Positions 32,110-43,890 of a stretch of DNA of 64,000 nucleotides are shown here, piece by piece. The stretch is from Sternotherus odoratus. Taxonomy: Eukaryota; Chordata; Testudines; Kinosternidae. The translations under genes were made by a program, and so were the position numbers. The stretch covers positions 372,001 to 436,000 of the forward strand of contig JAVMKO010000209.1 of NCBI GenBank assembly GCA_032164245.1, read 5' to 3'. Each line of letters begins with the position of its first letter. The stretch's first letter is position 1. The notes under the pieces are model-generated. The model was not told where the DNA came from. It saw only the letters and a list, made by a program, of their open reading frames with translations, and did no database searches.

Positions 32110-32143
32110 ATGCTGGGCACTACCCTGCAGCAGCTGCTCCAGT

Positions 32144-32560
32144 CACAGATATGTTTAGTAAAAGTCAGGTTTGGGCAATAAACAAAAATTCACAGAAGCC
32201 CATGTTGGGATTTTGTGGTTCCCAATAAGTCAGAGGCAGAGTCAAGGGTTTTTGATATTTTATTCAATTTGATTCAATGTGCACAAAGGGGGAGAGCCCC
32301 TGCTAACCGGAGTGAACCAGAGTCTCTCCATCCAGAAGCCCCTCCCCTTCACATTTTGAGCTCACTTCCCCTCCCCCTGGGTGGTGAGTGATTCCAGAAT
32401 GTTCCTAGGGTGGTGAGCCACAGCATGCCTCTCTATACATATGTATCTTCTAAATAACATTTTGTTTAAACTGAACACAAACACCCTCCACCCACTACCT
32501 GTCCCTGACTTTACTGAAAATACCCTGGGGGTGGGGGGACTAATGGAGCACTGTGGGGGA
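32144..32560 (-). mobile_element. ERV LTR plus flanks, copy 2
   Basis: It matches copy 1 at 30061-31283 from CACAGATATGTTTAG through TGTTGGGATT (32203) to ACCCTGGGGGTGG. It is probably the 3' LTR side of the minus-strand provirus. 32561-33570 beyond it has no recognised gene; envelope was looked for and not seen. Confidence 0.65.
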
Positions 32561-33579
32561 CTAACCTTCTATTTGGTTACCCGAGAAGTGGGTGGGCCTA
32601 GGCCCGCCCATAACTACCTGCAGCAGCTGCTGCAGTCCCACAACTGCTCCTCTGGTAGGTGCTGACTATCACTGTTCCAGCCCCAGGAGGCTCACTGCTT
32701 CAGCCTTGGGCCCTCTGGTCCAGGGACCAGGGACTGCTGCTCCATCCATCAGCCTCCTGGAGAGCTGCTTCGGCGGCCTCAGGGACCACTGTTCTGGTGG
32801 CACCGAGGCTGACTGCAGGACACTGACAGCTGCTCCAGCCCTGACCTGGAATAAGTCCTGGAGGTCCCAGAAAGTCATGGAATATGTGACCTCCATTACA
32901 GAATTGTATCCTTAGTGGTTACAAACATTTTAAAAAACTTTTTGTTTACACTGAACACAAACATACCTTCAGCTCCCCCATTTGGTTTTGGGGCTAAGAA
33001 CAATTCTTACACCCCACTAACACCACTTTCTTGTATTTATTAAGAACAATACTTGTCCTTAACACTTAATTAACTATAATTGGTAACATGGAGGAGTTAC
33101 CTCCTGAAGGAGTTACCAAGAGCCATGTGAGGCCCAGTCCAGTCTGGCTCAAGGGTTCATTTTCTATAGACTTTCACCAGCACCTGCCACCGGGCTGCAC
33201 CCCACATGTTTCCTCTTCGCTGGCCTTTGGGTCTGGCTCAGTTCGTGGGTCCTGTGAGACACACTGAGATACCAATTTACAATATTCAGCAAGCTGGTCA
33301 CGATGACATACAACTCCCCCCCCCACCACCACCACCACCAATGCACAGATTTCCTGGTGTCCTCATTGCCCTCCTTGTCAGCATTTCAAAAGGAGATAAG
33401 GGATGTGGATTAGTAGGACACATGAGAATCACTGGCAGGTTGGTGACCCAGTCTTTCCCTGTAACAGAAAACATCTGTTTGGTTAATTTATTAATGGTTC
33501 AATTAGCTGTTTCTACTAATCCCGAACTTTGGGGATGGTAGGGACAGTGGAATTTCTGTTTGATCCCCAGTGCCATACT

Positions 33580-34286
33580 GTAAGTGTGCAGCAACTCACA
33601 CCTGTGGCATCTCCTGCTGGTCCTCCAGGGAATCAGCTCTTTCCCGCCTCTGGTGCACCCTCTGCTGGCCTATGTTCTGCTTGACACTGGCCCTGTGTTC
33701 CCTCCCAGACTCCAATGCCCTCTTCCCTGGAGTGCTGCTCCTCTGCAGTACTCCCACAGTCTCACTGGGTCTCCCCTGCCTGGGGAATCCCCACCCACTA
33801 TCCCCACCTTGCCTTAGTATAGGCAACTGCCAGTCACCACCTACCCCCGTTCACTGGGGCAGACTGCAGTATAATTGCCACTCATCACCAGCAAGGCGGG
33901 TTGGACCTGCTCTCTCCACCTACCCTCGGGACTGCCCCCTGCATCCCCAATACCTATTTGGCTGTAGACTAGGCCCGGCAGCCTGCAGGGTTTTCGGGCC
34001 TGAGCTCTGCAGCTCCTCAAGCCTTCCCCCAGCTCTGCCCCACTCCCAGTACTCTGCTTAAGTCCAGCAGCCAGGTCTTCCCTCTCCAAAGGCTAGAAAG
34101 AGACTGTTTGCTTCTATCCCACTGCCCTCCTATAAGGGCCAGCTGGGCCCTAATTGCATTGGCCACAGTTGTGGTCAGCTACCCAGTCAGCTTCCCCAGC
34201 TGTCCTTAATCCCTTTCCCTGCTTCTGCCTTCTCCCAGGGCTGTTTCAAGCCATTCTGAACAGGAGCGGGTGATCACCCCGCTACA
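33580..34286 (-). mobile_element. LTR-like repeat, TGTAGCGGGG type, minus strand
   Basis: Reverse-oriented relative of 25626-26330: the right end CCCCGCTACA corresponds to TGTAGCAGGG, and GACTGCAGTATAATTGCCACT corresponds to AGTGGCTATTATACTGCAGT. Confidence 0.6.
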
Positions 34287-34817
34287 CACACACACACAGT
34301 TTTCATCCCCTTCCCTGTAAAATGGGTACCTTGTTACTATTAATAAAGCATGGAAGTCCCCATCAGGGAATTATTTCAGTCATCAGTATTTTAGCTACAT
34401 CAGACGCAGTGGCCTTGGCCACTGAGAAAGCTTCTACGTGTTAAATTATAGCTTCCATGTACATGTCAGGCTGCATGGTTGTTCCGGCCACTTAGGTCAG
34501 TATCTTCCGCATTTCATCCGGCTGCAACAACTGAGCTGTTAACTCTGCCTGGTGGAAATAAAGTCATCAGGGCGCCACCTACGCATATGGAAAGCGCACC
34601 TGCTGGGCATGCAACTAATGTGCCTAGTGACATGATCCCATCTACATAGGCCCAATCAAATACCAAGGGTGTCTTTCTCCCTCGGCCTATATATCCTGAG
34701 AATTGGCGGCAAAATTCTAGAGGTGTTCCGTATCCAGTCCAGGCCTGATCAACCTGGACAGCACCTTTCCGCTCCTGTATCTCCTTCTGGGCACATAACG
34801 ATTGCTGGTCGAGTTTG

Positions 34818-35050
34818 ATATGTTATTCATGTGTCTCAGTTTCATAAGTGTTTACTTCAGAGTTTGAAGTGTTACTCGTGTCCCTTTTCTGTAAATTTTT
34901 ACCTCAGAAATTGCATTGTTACTCGTGTCCCTCATTTCTGTCAGTGTTTACCTCAGAGTCTGAATTGTTACTCATGTGTCTTTCCTTTGTAGATTTTTAC
35001 CTCAGAAATTGAAAGGCCACTCGTGTCTCTCATGCTGTAGAATTTTCTCA
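34818..35050. repeat. Tandem repeat, about 58-bp unit, four copies
   Basis: Each unit holds GTTACTCGTGTCCC, a T-rich run and TTTACCTCAGA. 34290-34817 to its left shows no gene. Confidence 0.8.
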
Positions 35051-35329
35051 TGTAAATAGTTGTGTCTTTTGGGCAGTAATAATAAGGTTCCTTTTGTTGT
35101 AAATGTTATACTAAGCAAATCAAACAAAAAGAAAAGCTTTTTCATAGAATTGTTTAATAGCTAACTGTTTAATAGAATTGTTCAATAGTTAATTACGGTA
35201 ATTAGTCTTTGAATTCACCCATTACTCCACCCCTTAACGAAGAAACAAATTGTTAGATTGCCATCAGTGTCCTCGTGTGACTCCTTCCGAAAATCCAAAT
35301 CGAACTTCAGACATTTACACTACCCACTT

Positions 35330-36561
35330 AGTAAAGTGATCCATGAGCACCAGAACATATTCTTTCCATCTCCACTTTGGCAGAAGCCCAATGAAATCTA
35401 TTTGTAACTGTGTGAAAGGCTGTGTTGGTCTTGGCTGATGTCACATTTTCACTTTCACTGTGGGAGCAGAGTTACACTGAGCACATGTTACACACCTCCT
35501 CACAAAATCATGCACGTTTGCATTAAGCTTAGGGTGCCACCAGGTGTTTGACATCCGGTGGATCACCATCCATGCTCCATTATGTCCTAACATATGATAT
35601 ACTTGTATCATAGTTCCCATTAGCACATTTGGGAACACTAATGTGTTCCCTGGACCTCTCCAAGTGTTATCATCACACAGTTTCCCCCCATTATCCATCC
35701 ATAACCACTTCTCTGCCCTTGGTGCAACATGTTGGATGTCCTGTAATTCAAAAAAGTTTGGGGTTTTTATGAGAGGCTGTGTTGCAACAATCAATTGTGA
35801 CTCTTTACCTGCCACCACTGCTTGTTTAGCTAGTTTGTCTGCCCTTTGGTTCTCCTCGCTATGAGGGTCTGTCCCTTTTGTGTGGGCCCTCACTTTTATC
35901 ACTGTTACTTCGGTAGGTTTCTGCATGGCTGTATGAAGGTTCTCCACTATCCCCCCATTTTGTATTGGGGATCCTGTACTCATCAGGAATCCCCAATTTA
36001 CCCACAAGTTAATATAATCATGTACAACCCCAAATGCATATTTAGAATCCGTATATATGTTTACAGCGTGACTTTCCACAGCTTCACATGCTGCAACTAA
36101 CACCTGGAGTTCTGCTACTTGTGCAGATTCCCCAGGTAAACTGCCATGCGTCACCAGCTGCTGATCTTGAGTACAAATGACCCATCCTGTGTAGGCTGAC
36201 AGACAGCAAGTGTGAAGAATCAGGACAAGGGTTGTGGGGTAATAGGAGTCTATAAAATAAAAAGACCCCAAAATTGGGACTGTCCCAATAGAATCGGGAC
36301 ATCTGGTCACAGTAATCCTGTATGTCGTTTGCCGTCCACATAGAAGGAAGAACCATCCATGTATAGGCAAGGGGCACCAGGTATTTCAGTTTCTTTTACT
36401 AATGGAAGGTTCATGGGCTCTTCCTCAAGGCAACAGTGATGTGGGTGTCCCTCATCTGAGGTAGGCCTTAGCAAGCTCATTTCCAAACGAATCCATCTTG
36501 CCACATGGACTGCTGAGGATTTCTTCCTGATAAAATGCAAGGACAGTGTGAGGCATGACAA
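35330..36561 (-). pseudogene. ERV pol remnant: RNase H and integrase N-terminus
   Basis: On the minus strand, RNase H acidic blocks appear in order: YMDGSS, VAELQVLVAA, IYTDSKYAF and NQRADKLAKQA. The integrase zinc finger follows (HMLGHNG with CVTCAQC), then the start of the integrase core near 35400. A small DNA transposon at 36191-36311 interrupts RNase H, and frames shift. The order fits a class I (gamma/epsilon-like) endogenous retrovirus. It is decayed and cannot make a working enzyme as it stands. Confidence 0.85.
36191..36311. mobile_element. Short MITE in the ERV RNase H region
   Basis: Ends TAGGCTGACAGAC and complement TACTGTGACCAGA; flanks ATCCTGTG and ATCCTGTA are a near-perfect 8-bp duplication. 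Confidence 0.6.
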
Positions 36562-36740
36562 TATTTACATCCGGCACACCAACAAGTGGTGAGGCCTGAC
36601 TTAGGGCCATAGAAACTGATTCCACTGCCTGGAGGCATGGTGGCATTGCTTGAGCAACAGCGTCTAGTTAATAAGTGTCGTATGCTACTGGGTGCTCTTT
36701 GTCTCCATGTTTTTGAATTAACACTGCTGCCATATGTCTC

Positions 36741-37359
36741 TCATTGACATGTGTACAATGTAAAAGACATTAATGGACTAGGAAATCCTAACCTTGTTTT
36801 TACTACTCTGACCATAATTGGTCGTGGGCATGCATTAATAGTCTGAATGCGGACAACAGTTAAAGGCTTGTACCCTTTGGATATTAGGTATCCCAGATAT
36901 GATACTTTCTCCTTTGTGATTTGAGACTTTCTAGCATTACATTTTACCCCACTGTCTGCCAACTGCTGCAGGATCACTTCTAAGTCTTTCATGTGTGTTT
37001 GGTGATCTGGGGAGGAGGTAAGAGATCATCAACATATTGTACAACACAAGAAGCCATGTCTGTCAGCTTTGCCAGCACATCAGTTACACTCTATGAAATA
37101 AAGGAGGTGAATTATGAAAACCCTGGCTTAGGTGAGTAAAGGTATATTGTTTCATTTTAACAGTAAATGCAAATGAAAATTGACTGTCAGGGTTCACAGG
37201 AACAGACCAAAAGCCATTGCTAATGTCCAAGGCTGAAAACACTGCTTGATCATTAGGTACAATAGAAAGAATAGCACTAGGGTTACATTTTTTAAAACCA
37301 ATTAGGTTTTTTAGCCCCTTTCTTATAACATTCCTTTTTGTTATGGCCCAACATTCCAC
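36741..37359 (-). pseudogene. ERV reverse transcriptase remnants
   Basis: Two pieces: 37084-37359 has FSALDISNGFWSVPV and HLSQGFHNSP, and 36741-36992 has LADSGVKCNARKSQ and SYLGYLIS. The catalytic YxDD box is not in an open frame; bases about 37020-37060 hold its decayed site. Confidence 0.8.
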
Positions 37360-37477
37360 AGTAACTACAATTATTACCTTTTACATTTTCTGCTTTAACT
37401 GCAGCAACAAAGCTATTTGCCAAAGTTATGTTCAATTTTCCTTTTCCTTTCTGTCCTTGAGATTGCATTCTGTGCAC
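37292..37477 (-). pseudogene. ERV nucleocapsid remnant, CCHC knuckle
   Basis: The frame carries one zinc knuckle, CSYCGMLGHNKKEC (C-x2-C-x4-H-x4-C), in a lysine-rich setting. Its end overlaps the start of the RT remnant, so protease coding is missing or lost. Confidence 0.85.
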
Positions 37478-37569
37478 CTTTTTTCCTGTACCCTGTTCCG
37501 GATTGTGTTTGCTAATGTTTGAAGCCCATGTTAGTAATTCAGCATAACCCGGAGGCTGAAAGCCAGTTA

Positions 37570-38040
37570 TCAGGGCTGCCTTATACAGGCCACATACCTC
37601 ATCAAGTACCCCTCTATGAATACATCTTCACGAGTAGCATTCTGTTGGCCCCCATACTGTTGATACAACTCAGATTTGTCTTCCACATATTTTTCAAACG
37701 GCTCATTTGGATGCTGTTTTCGGTTAGCATATAATGAGTACAAATTAGTACCCAGACCCAAAGCCATCATTATAGCCTGTTGGAAATTCTGCACTGCAGT
37801 TTCCATATCAGCTGAGGAGGCAAAAAGAGCAGTTGCCCATGCAGAGTTATTAAAACCACCAGCAATTATACTCCAGACTGTGCCAGGACATTTTGCTTTT
37901 ACCATGCTGAAAATATCAAAAGCATGTAAGCCTCCCACTACCATCCACTCCTGCACCTTTTCCCAGGAGGGTAGATTTGGGCTATTAAGCTGCAAAGCCG
38001 GCAATTCTTTTAACATGCTCTGCAAGTCAGATGGACTCAT
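37570..38040 (-). pseudogene. ERV capsid (Gag) remnant
   Basis: An open minus-strand frame of 156 codons upstream of the nucleocapsid knuckle, with PNLPSWEKVQEWM and a late NEPFEKYVEDKSELYQQYG segment, in line with a gamma-like capsid major homology region. Assignment rests on position and composition. Confidence 0.75.
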
Positions 38041-38055
38041 AGGGGTGTGCTCTAG

Positions 38056-38413
38056 TCAACTAACAGTAGCAGGGTCCCCTTCCCCTTGATTAGGATGAGG
38101 GACAGTGTGCACTCTCATTGGAGCCATGCAGCTAGACTGATATCCCCATGTTCGGTCCAAAGGTGCTGAGGGACAAGATGTCTTTTCCTGCAAGTCTACT
38201 TCTTTATAGTTTTTTGCTTCTACTTGCAGTTTTTCTACCTCTGCTTCTAACTCTTCCACCCACCCTTCCTTTTCCAAAATATTTCAACAAGAAAACTAAT
38301 AATCTTACTGCTACAATAGATCTAACAACACTAATTATACACTCTTCATATTGTAGATCACTATATCCCTTCATCTTTTCCCTTTTTAAACCTAAATATC
38401 CTCCAATCTCCAC
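38056..38413 (-). pseudogene. ERV matrix-side Gag remnant, frameshifted
   Basis: Two overlapping minus frames (38204-38413 and 38056-38277) look like one gag N-terminal part split by a frameshift. The second has a coiled-coil stretch (VEELEAEVEKLQ). 38414-38907 is untranslated leader with no clear primer-binding site. Confidence 0.55.
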
Positions 38414-38907
38414 ATTTTAAAATACAATTCTGTTTACAGACAATTTATTTAACTCAAACACCCCAGACTGAAATGCTCAATGAGCAGATTGATCTGCTTT
38501 CCAATTTATTTTTTCTGCACAATTACAATGTCCAATTAGGAGATCTGGACCTGCTAACACATTAGCAAGAGGTACTTATGGCTCTATCTACCCCTACGCT
38601 AACTGTTGGTCCTTATGGCCTCTTTGATTTCCCACTTCAACAATATGTAGTCAGAGGAACTTACAGCTTAACTTGCCCCCACACTAAGTACAATGTCCTA
38701 AAACTGAGACCTAAACTGCAACAAACCCCTTGAATTCCCCAACCCCAAGACTTGCTTACTACAAAAGTCTCATACAAGAGGTATGAGAGTCAACAGTCAG
38801 GTCAGAGACACACAACCAAATAAAAAATGAACAAATTCACCCTCTAATTTGATTGTAGGTTGTTATCCTGAAGGATATTTTTCATCTTGATCGCTGCACC
38901 AAGAAAC

Positions 38908-39218
38908 TGTTGGGATTTTGTGGTTCCCAATAAATCAGAAGCCAGGCAGAATCGAGGGTCTTCTATACTTTATTCAATTCGATTTGATTTGATTCAACTC
39001 TATGTTCACAAAGGGAGAGTCCCTGGTAACAAGAATTAGCCACAGCCTCTCTAGCCAGGAGCCTCTCCCCTTCACTCCACATGGTGAGTTCACTCCCTCC
39101 CCTCCCTCTGGCCTCTTCCAGAGTGTTCCTAGGGTGGTGAGCCACAACATGCTTCTCAACGTATATGAATCTTCCAAATAACATTTTGTTCAAAATGAAC
39201 ACAAACATGCCCTTCACA
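38908..39218 (-). mobile_element. ERV 5' LTR (minus-strand provirus)
   Basis: The plus-strand text runs TGTTGGGATTTTGTGG to CATGCCCTTCACA, so the LTR has TG...CA ends and is 311 bp. It matches the cores at 30120 and 32203. Gag lies to its left on the minus strand, as expected for the 5' LTR. Confidence 0.8.
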
Positions 39219-39405
39219 GCCCTACTTAAAAGTTAAAATGTTCTTGTTGAAAGTTTTAGTGAAAATTCATCTCCATTTTCCACGTGGGGAAAAAAACATC
39301 TTCCACCTGCCCCAGAGTCCACCAGGTTTAAATACTCATCAGAGGAATCTCCCAATCTTTCATCCTACCCTTTGTCCTCCATGAGGGCCCTGTGATCAAT
39401 TAGGG

Positions 39406-41225
39406 AAGTGGTTCTCAAACTTTTTGTATTGGCGACCCCTTTTGACCACTGAGCTTCTGACCGCGACCCCCTCTAGAAATTAAATACACATTTTTGATAT
39501 TTAATACTGTTAATACTAAATATAAACCCCATTGCTTAAAATCAATTTACCTTTTCTCACTGCTTTTTAAATTGAAGACTAAAACATTTTTATTTCATTA
39601 AAAATAAGTGGGAAAGTTATTTTTAAACAGAATTTATTTTAATAGTTGTCCCCTTTGCAAGTTGCAGGCTGAACATACTGAAAGCAGAATGTTTGATTTC
39701 ATGTACAACTTGTTGTTTGATATCTTCAGACATCTCACATATTCTGCGTTTCACAGTATCATTAGACATGGAAAGCATATTCAGTTTTTTGGCAGTATCA
39801 CTACCAATCATAAGTGCCACAATATCTTTGCATGCTGGCAGAATAAGCTCCTCACCTACTGTATCTTGATTCGTAGTGACACAACATAAGAGGCCTCCAC
39901 AACTGAGGACTTTTGCTGTTGGAAACTTCCATCAGCTTCAAGCCTGGCCTTCTTTGTTGCTTCTTCTCTGTGTTTGAAAAAATCCACATTTCGATTTTTA
40001 TGCTCAAGATGTTTAGTTTCAAGATGTCGCTGCATTTTGCATGGTTTCATTGATTCAGCAGACAAAACTTCACTGCAAATGGCACATTGCAGTTTTTCAA
40101 TACCAGAGGTGATGATAAAGCCAAGTTTAATGTAAGACTGGAGATACTTTTGTTTTTTAGCAGTTTTAGTAGTAAAACTGGCCATTCTTTTCAGCAGAAA
40201 GTTTGTACTTGTAAGTATGACTGTTAATAAAAGTACCTGTTCAGCTGCGAATGTTGTCTCCTTACCAGGGTCAGTCATAAGGAAAATGGAACCTGGCCAA
40301 ACTTGTTTGGCAGCCTTAGTTTGCAGGTGGAGCAGTGCCTGGAGTGAAGTTGGGGGTGGAGCTGGGCCGGAGGAGCGTGGAGCCAGTAGCCTGCCATAGG
40401 GGCTGGATCGGGGCTGGCACAGGAGCCCACCACTGGGGGTTGGAGGTGGGGTCAGCAGCCTGCTCTGGGGGAGCTCCAGCCTGCCACAGGGGTCAGGATG
40501 GCAGCCCGCAGCCCGCCACTGGCACGAGGGTCAGGGTTGCGGCCAGAAACCCGCTGTGGGGGAGGGGCTGGGAGTTCGGGGCTGGAGCCTGCCACCCGCT
40601 GGGGTTGGGGAGGGGGCTGGCAGCCACTGGCAGGGCAGAGCAGGAGCTGGCAACCCGCTGCCTGCTGGGGTTGGGCAGATCAGGGCAGGGTAGGAGCTGG
40701 CAGCCCACCCCGGGCTTCGGGGCTGGAGCACAGCCCACCGCCCGCTTGGGTTGGGGAGGGGGCTAGGAGCCACTGTCAGGGCAGGAGCTGGCAGCCTGCT
40801 GCCTGCTGGGGTTGGGGAGGGGGCTAGGAGCCCACTGGCAGGGCAGGGCAGGAGGTGGCAGCCCGCCACTGGCACGGGGGTCAGGGTTGCGGCCTGGGGT
40901 TGGGGAGGGGGCTGGCTGATCCAGCTGTGATCCCCAGTCAGCCCCTTGCAGGAGCTGGGTTCCCGGCAGCCGGGGATTGCGGCTGGAGCCGCCAGCCCCC
41001 GGGGATCACGTCTCGAGCCGCCAGCCCCCGGGGATCGCGTCTCGAGCTGCCAGCCCCCGGGGATCATGGCTTCAGCCACCGGCCCCCAGAGATCGCGGCT
41101 GCAGCCGCCGGCTACCGGGGATCCCACAGCACCAGCAGCCCATAGCTGGAGTAGGTGCTCGTGACCCCCACAAAAGTGGCCAGTGACCCCTCGAGGGGTC
41201 GCGACCCCCACTTTGAGAACCCTGG
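39406..41225 (-). mobile_element. hAT transposon (Buster/Charlie-like) with GC-rich filling
   Basis: Ends AAGTGGTTCTCAAACTTT and complement CCAGGGTTCTCAAAGTGG, flanked by the exact 8-bp duplication AATTAGGG (39398-39405, 41226-41233). The left third encodes a transposase N-terminus on the minus strand. 40320-41150 is GC-rich repeated filler with units near 30 bp at 40970-41120. Confidence 0.9.
39623..40278 (-). pseudogene. BED zinc-finger hAT transposase N-terminus
   Basis: The frame 39856-40278 has KLQCAICSEVLSAESMKP followed by KMQRHLETKHLEH, a C-x2-C...H-x4-H BED finger that binds DNA, then FKHREEATKKAR. The frame 39623-39820 continues the family (LMIGSDTAKKLNMLS, RRICEMSEDIKQQV) after a break near 39850. 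The catalytic and dimerisation parts are absent, so it is inactive. ZBED5-like host genes are relatives. Confidence 0.85.
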
Positions 41226-41967
41226 AATTAGGGGTGAATGGGCACTGGCTAAACAGGCTGTGAGAGCTTTTCCCCTTTGGCTGGGAGGATGCTGTGATGC
41301 CCAGTGACACCCGGGAGGAGCCTTGAACTGCTGTGCTGGAGTTAAATATAGATCAGGGCAGGTGTACGTGGGCCTGGTGGGACACTTTGTCTTCGGGCTC
41401 TGACCTCAGATTGATGGATACAGAGATCCCACAGCTCTCATTGGCTGAGTCTCAGACACAGGCAGGGTCCTGCAGGAACCTCACTGAATGGTTCAGATGC
41501 TTCATCTCCATCCATCTTCTCCATAACAGCAGCCCAGAGCCATGGAGCCACCCCAGAGTAGCGTGACCAGGAGGGATAGGGAACCAGGAGGGCAGTAGGG
41601 CCAGGGTCGGAGCCAGCCTGTAAATGAACTCTTGGTTCTGAGACATTGTTGAAATCAGAGGGGATATGATTAAGTCCTAATGCAGAGGGCCGTGGGGTGG
41701 AAAATGAAAAGGTACAGCCGAAGCGGAAGATGGTATGATGTAAGAGCTGTCTGGGGCTGCTTTGCAGTGGTCCATAGGGTGCCTATAACCCTCATGCACA
41801 AGCGTCAGGACTGGGTGAGGTGGGTGGACCTTTGTTAGAGCAACAGGCTACTCATATACCACTTGTTGTTGCTGACAAACTATAACCTGACTGCACGTAT
41901 ACCACAGGGGCAACCTACTGCCCTTTTGACAAACCTCTGTGCCTCTTGAACTTCATAAAAACATGTG

Positions 41968-42080
41968 TAAGCAGTGTCAGGATGAGTGGCATCCGGTGGT
42001 GAATTGCAGGAATTGCAATGACTTTGCAGTGTCAGTATGAGTGACATCCAGTGGTGAATTGCAGGAATTGCAGTAACTTT
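41968..42080. repeat. Two tandem copies of a 57-bp unit
   Basis: GCAGTGTCAGGATGAGTGGC and GCAGTGTCAGTATGAGTGAC each start a copy that runs on into GGTGAATTGCAGGAATTGCA. 41240-41967 to the left shows no gene. Confidence 0.88.
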
Positions 42081-43397
42081 TGGAAAATAACACCTGATTT
42101 GCTTAGACACACCCACCGCACCTGGCCTGCACTCTAACAGCCAAAATGATCACTTTGGCTACTGTGGGACCCCCAGTTTCTGTAGTATTGGGGCAAGAAT
42201 GATAGAGTGCTGATTGACCTGTTTGTGTGAATGAGGGGTTGGGACATGTATTTGGCCTTTGGCATGCTGGAGGGACTCGCCATCAGCTGGGTAGCGCTCA
42301 CTAGACAAGGGACAGGGGTTCCAAAACTCACTGAATTGAGAGAGGCTGTGGACAAGCTTGTATACCTTGTGGTGAGGGCCTTGTCTGAGGGCCTTACTGG
42401 CCTATTGCACCTGGTCTCTCTTCCCTGTGGAATGTTAGAGCTGACTTTTGCTTCCATTAGGAGTCTAACTTCAGCCCCCTGAGCTGAAGTTGCTTTGGGT
42501 CTGGTGGTGCCTCTGCACTAAGCCCTCCCCTATGTGCTGAAATCACTTAAAAGCTGAAAATCACTGAGCTTTATCTTAAGTGGGGGGCCCTAAGCAGAGC
42601 AGTTCCTGTGTTGGCTAGCAGGATGGCTAGTAGAGCAGTTCCTGTGCCGGCTGACCAGTTCCTGAGACAGCTGGCAGAGCAGTCCCTGTGCCGGCTAGTG
42701 GACCAGTTCCTGAGACAGCAGTTCCTGGGACCAGTTCCTGAGACAGCAGTTCCTGAGACAGCTGGCAGAGCAGAGTCGAGCCGCGGACAAAGCAGTTCGA
42801 GTGTCGGCTAGCAGGGCGGCTAGCGGAGCAACCAGCACCCCATGGAGAGACTGGGCTGTCAGCCTCAGACCTCGTAAAGGTACCCTTCACTCCGCCCTCC
42901 ACTTCCACCCAGCCTGGGAGGTAAGACTCGGCAGAGTAACTTTCCACCAGGGACTCCAGAGACTTTGGGGCTGTTGAACTTTTGGGACTTTGAGTGACTT
43001 TTGGGGTTGCTGGACTCCAGGGACTTTGGGCTATTGGACTTGTGGGACTTTGGGTGACGTTTGGGTTGCTGGACTCCTGAACCTACAGGAGAGGACACAG
43101 CCCAAACTTGCTGGGGAGAGGTAATTTGCTCACGGGTTGGTGTATGAACTCTAGGTGTGGTGTTTTTCCCAGTTTAGTGATATCATTTACCTCATGTTAA
43201 TAAAGATCTTCTGTTACACCGATCTGTGCGTGCAAGAGGGGAAGTATTGCCTCATTGAGGTGCCCAGGGGTGTGTGAGGATTTTCCCAGGTCACTGGGTG
43301 GGGGCTCGAGCCAGTTTGCATTGTATTGTTGAGAGGGAACCCCTATTTACTGAACCCGGCCCTTGTTGCTGCCAATTCTGAAGGGCAGAAGGGTTAC
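42080..43397 (+). mobile_element. LTR family C, copy 1
   Basis: It aligns in order with 51060-52365: TGGGACCCCCAGTTTCTGTA, the block of GAGCAGTTCCTG repeats, CCTCAGACCTCGTAAAGGT, TTAATAAAGATCTTCTG, CCAGGTCACTGGGTGGGGGC and the end AGAAGGGTTACA. AATAAA at 43200 fits an LTR. Confidence 0.65.
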
Positions 43398-43477
43398 ACA
43401 TGCTTCACACAGTTATCTTCAATCAACATTTTATTTTACATTACACCCTGTTTTGTTCCCAAAACAACCTTTAAATG

Positions 43478-43890
43478 TTAGTATTTTTTTCTTATCAAAA
43501 TTTTGTAATTTGCTGAACGAAGGAGACGTTCAACATTTACCATTAAATGTTTATCTGCCGGTTTGATGACTTCATCTAAAACGCTGTTTGGGTCCTCGGC
43601 CTCTGTTACTCTGTCCACCAATTCTGTGCCTAGAGCTAAATGTTCCTGGGTTAAACAGAGGCACTGCAGTGCATATCCCAATGTGATGATGATATTTAAC
43701 ACACTCTCCATATACAAACTACCACTAATTTATTTAATTTTACAGTTTATATCATTTAAAGACCAGTACATGCAGGTGTGATGCCTCTGCCTGGGGGCAT
43801 CTATGGCGCACCCAGGACAATCCTCATTTTGTTTCTCTCTCAGGCAGTGCTTGATGATTCCGTGCACAGCCGCTTGCACAATTGCACACA
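43478..43890 (-). pseudogene. Unrecognised minus-strand coding remnant
   Basis: Two consecutive minus frames look like protein coding: about 43738-43890 with an ATG, DCPGCAIDAP and RHHTCMYW (a CxxC...HHxC cluster), and 43478-43717 with LTQEHLALGTELVDRVTEAE. They adjoin, separated by a stop. I do not recognise the family; a viral or transposon origin is as likely as a host one. Confidence 0.35.

Larger units (their letters stand above)
30061..32143 (-). mobile_element. ERV LTR plus flanks, copy 1, carrying two DNA transposons
   Basis: The LTR core starts TGTTGGGATTTTGTGG at 30120. Removing the insertions 30333-31139 and 31285-32109 leaves about 450 bases matching 32144-32560. Both copies share 60 bases outside the LTR, so the region was duplicated after integration. 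Confidence 0.75.
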
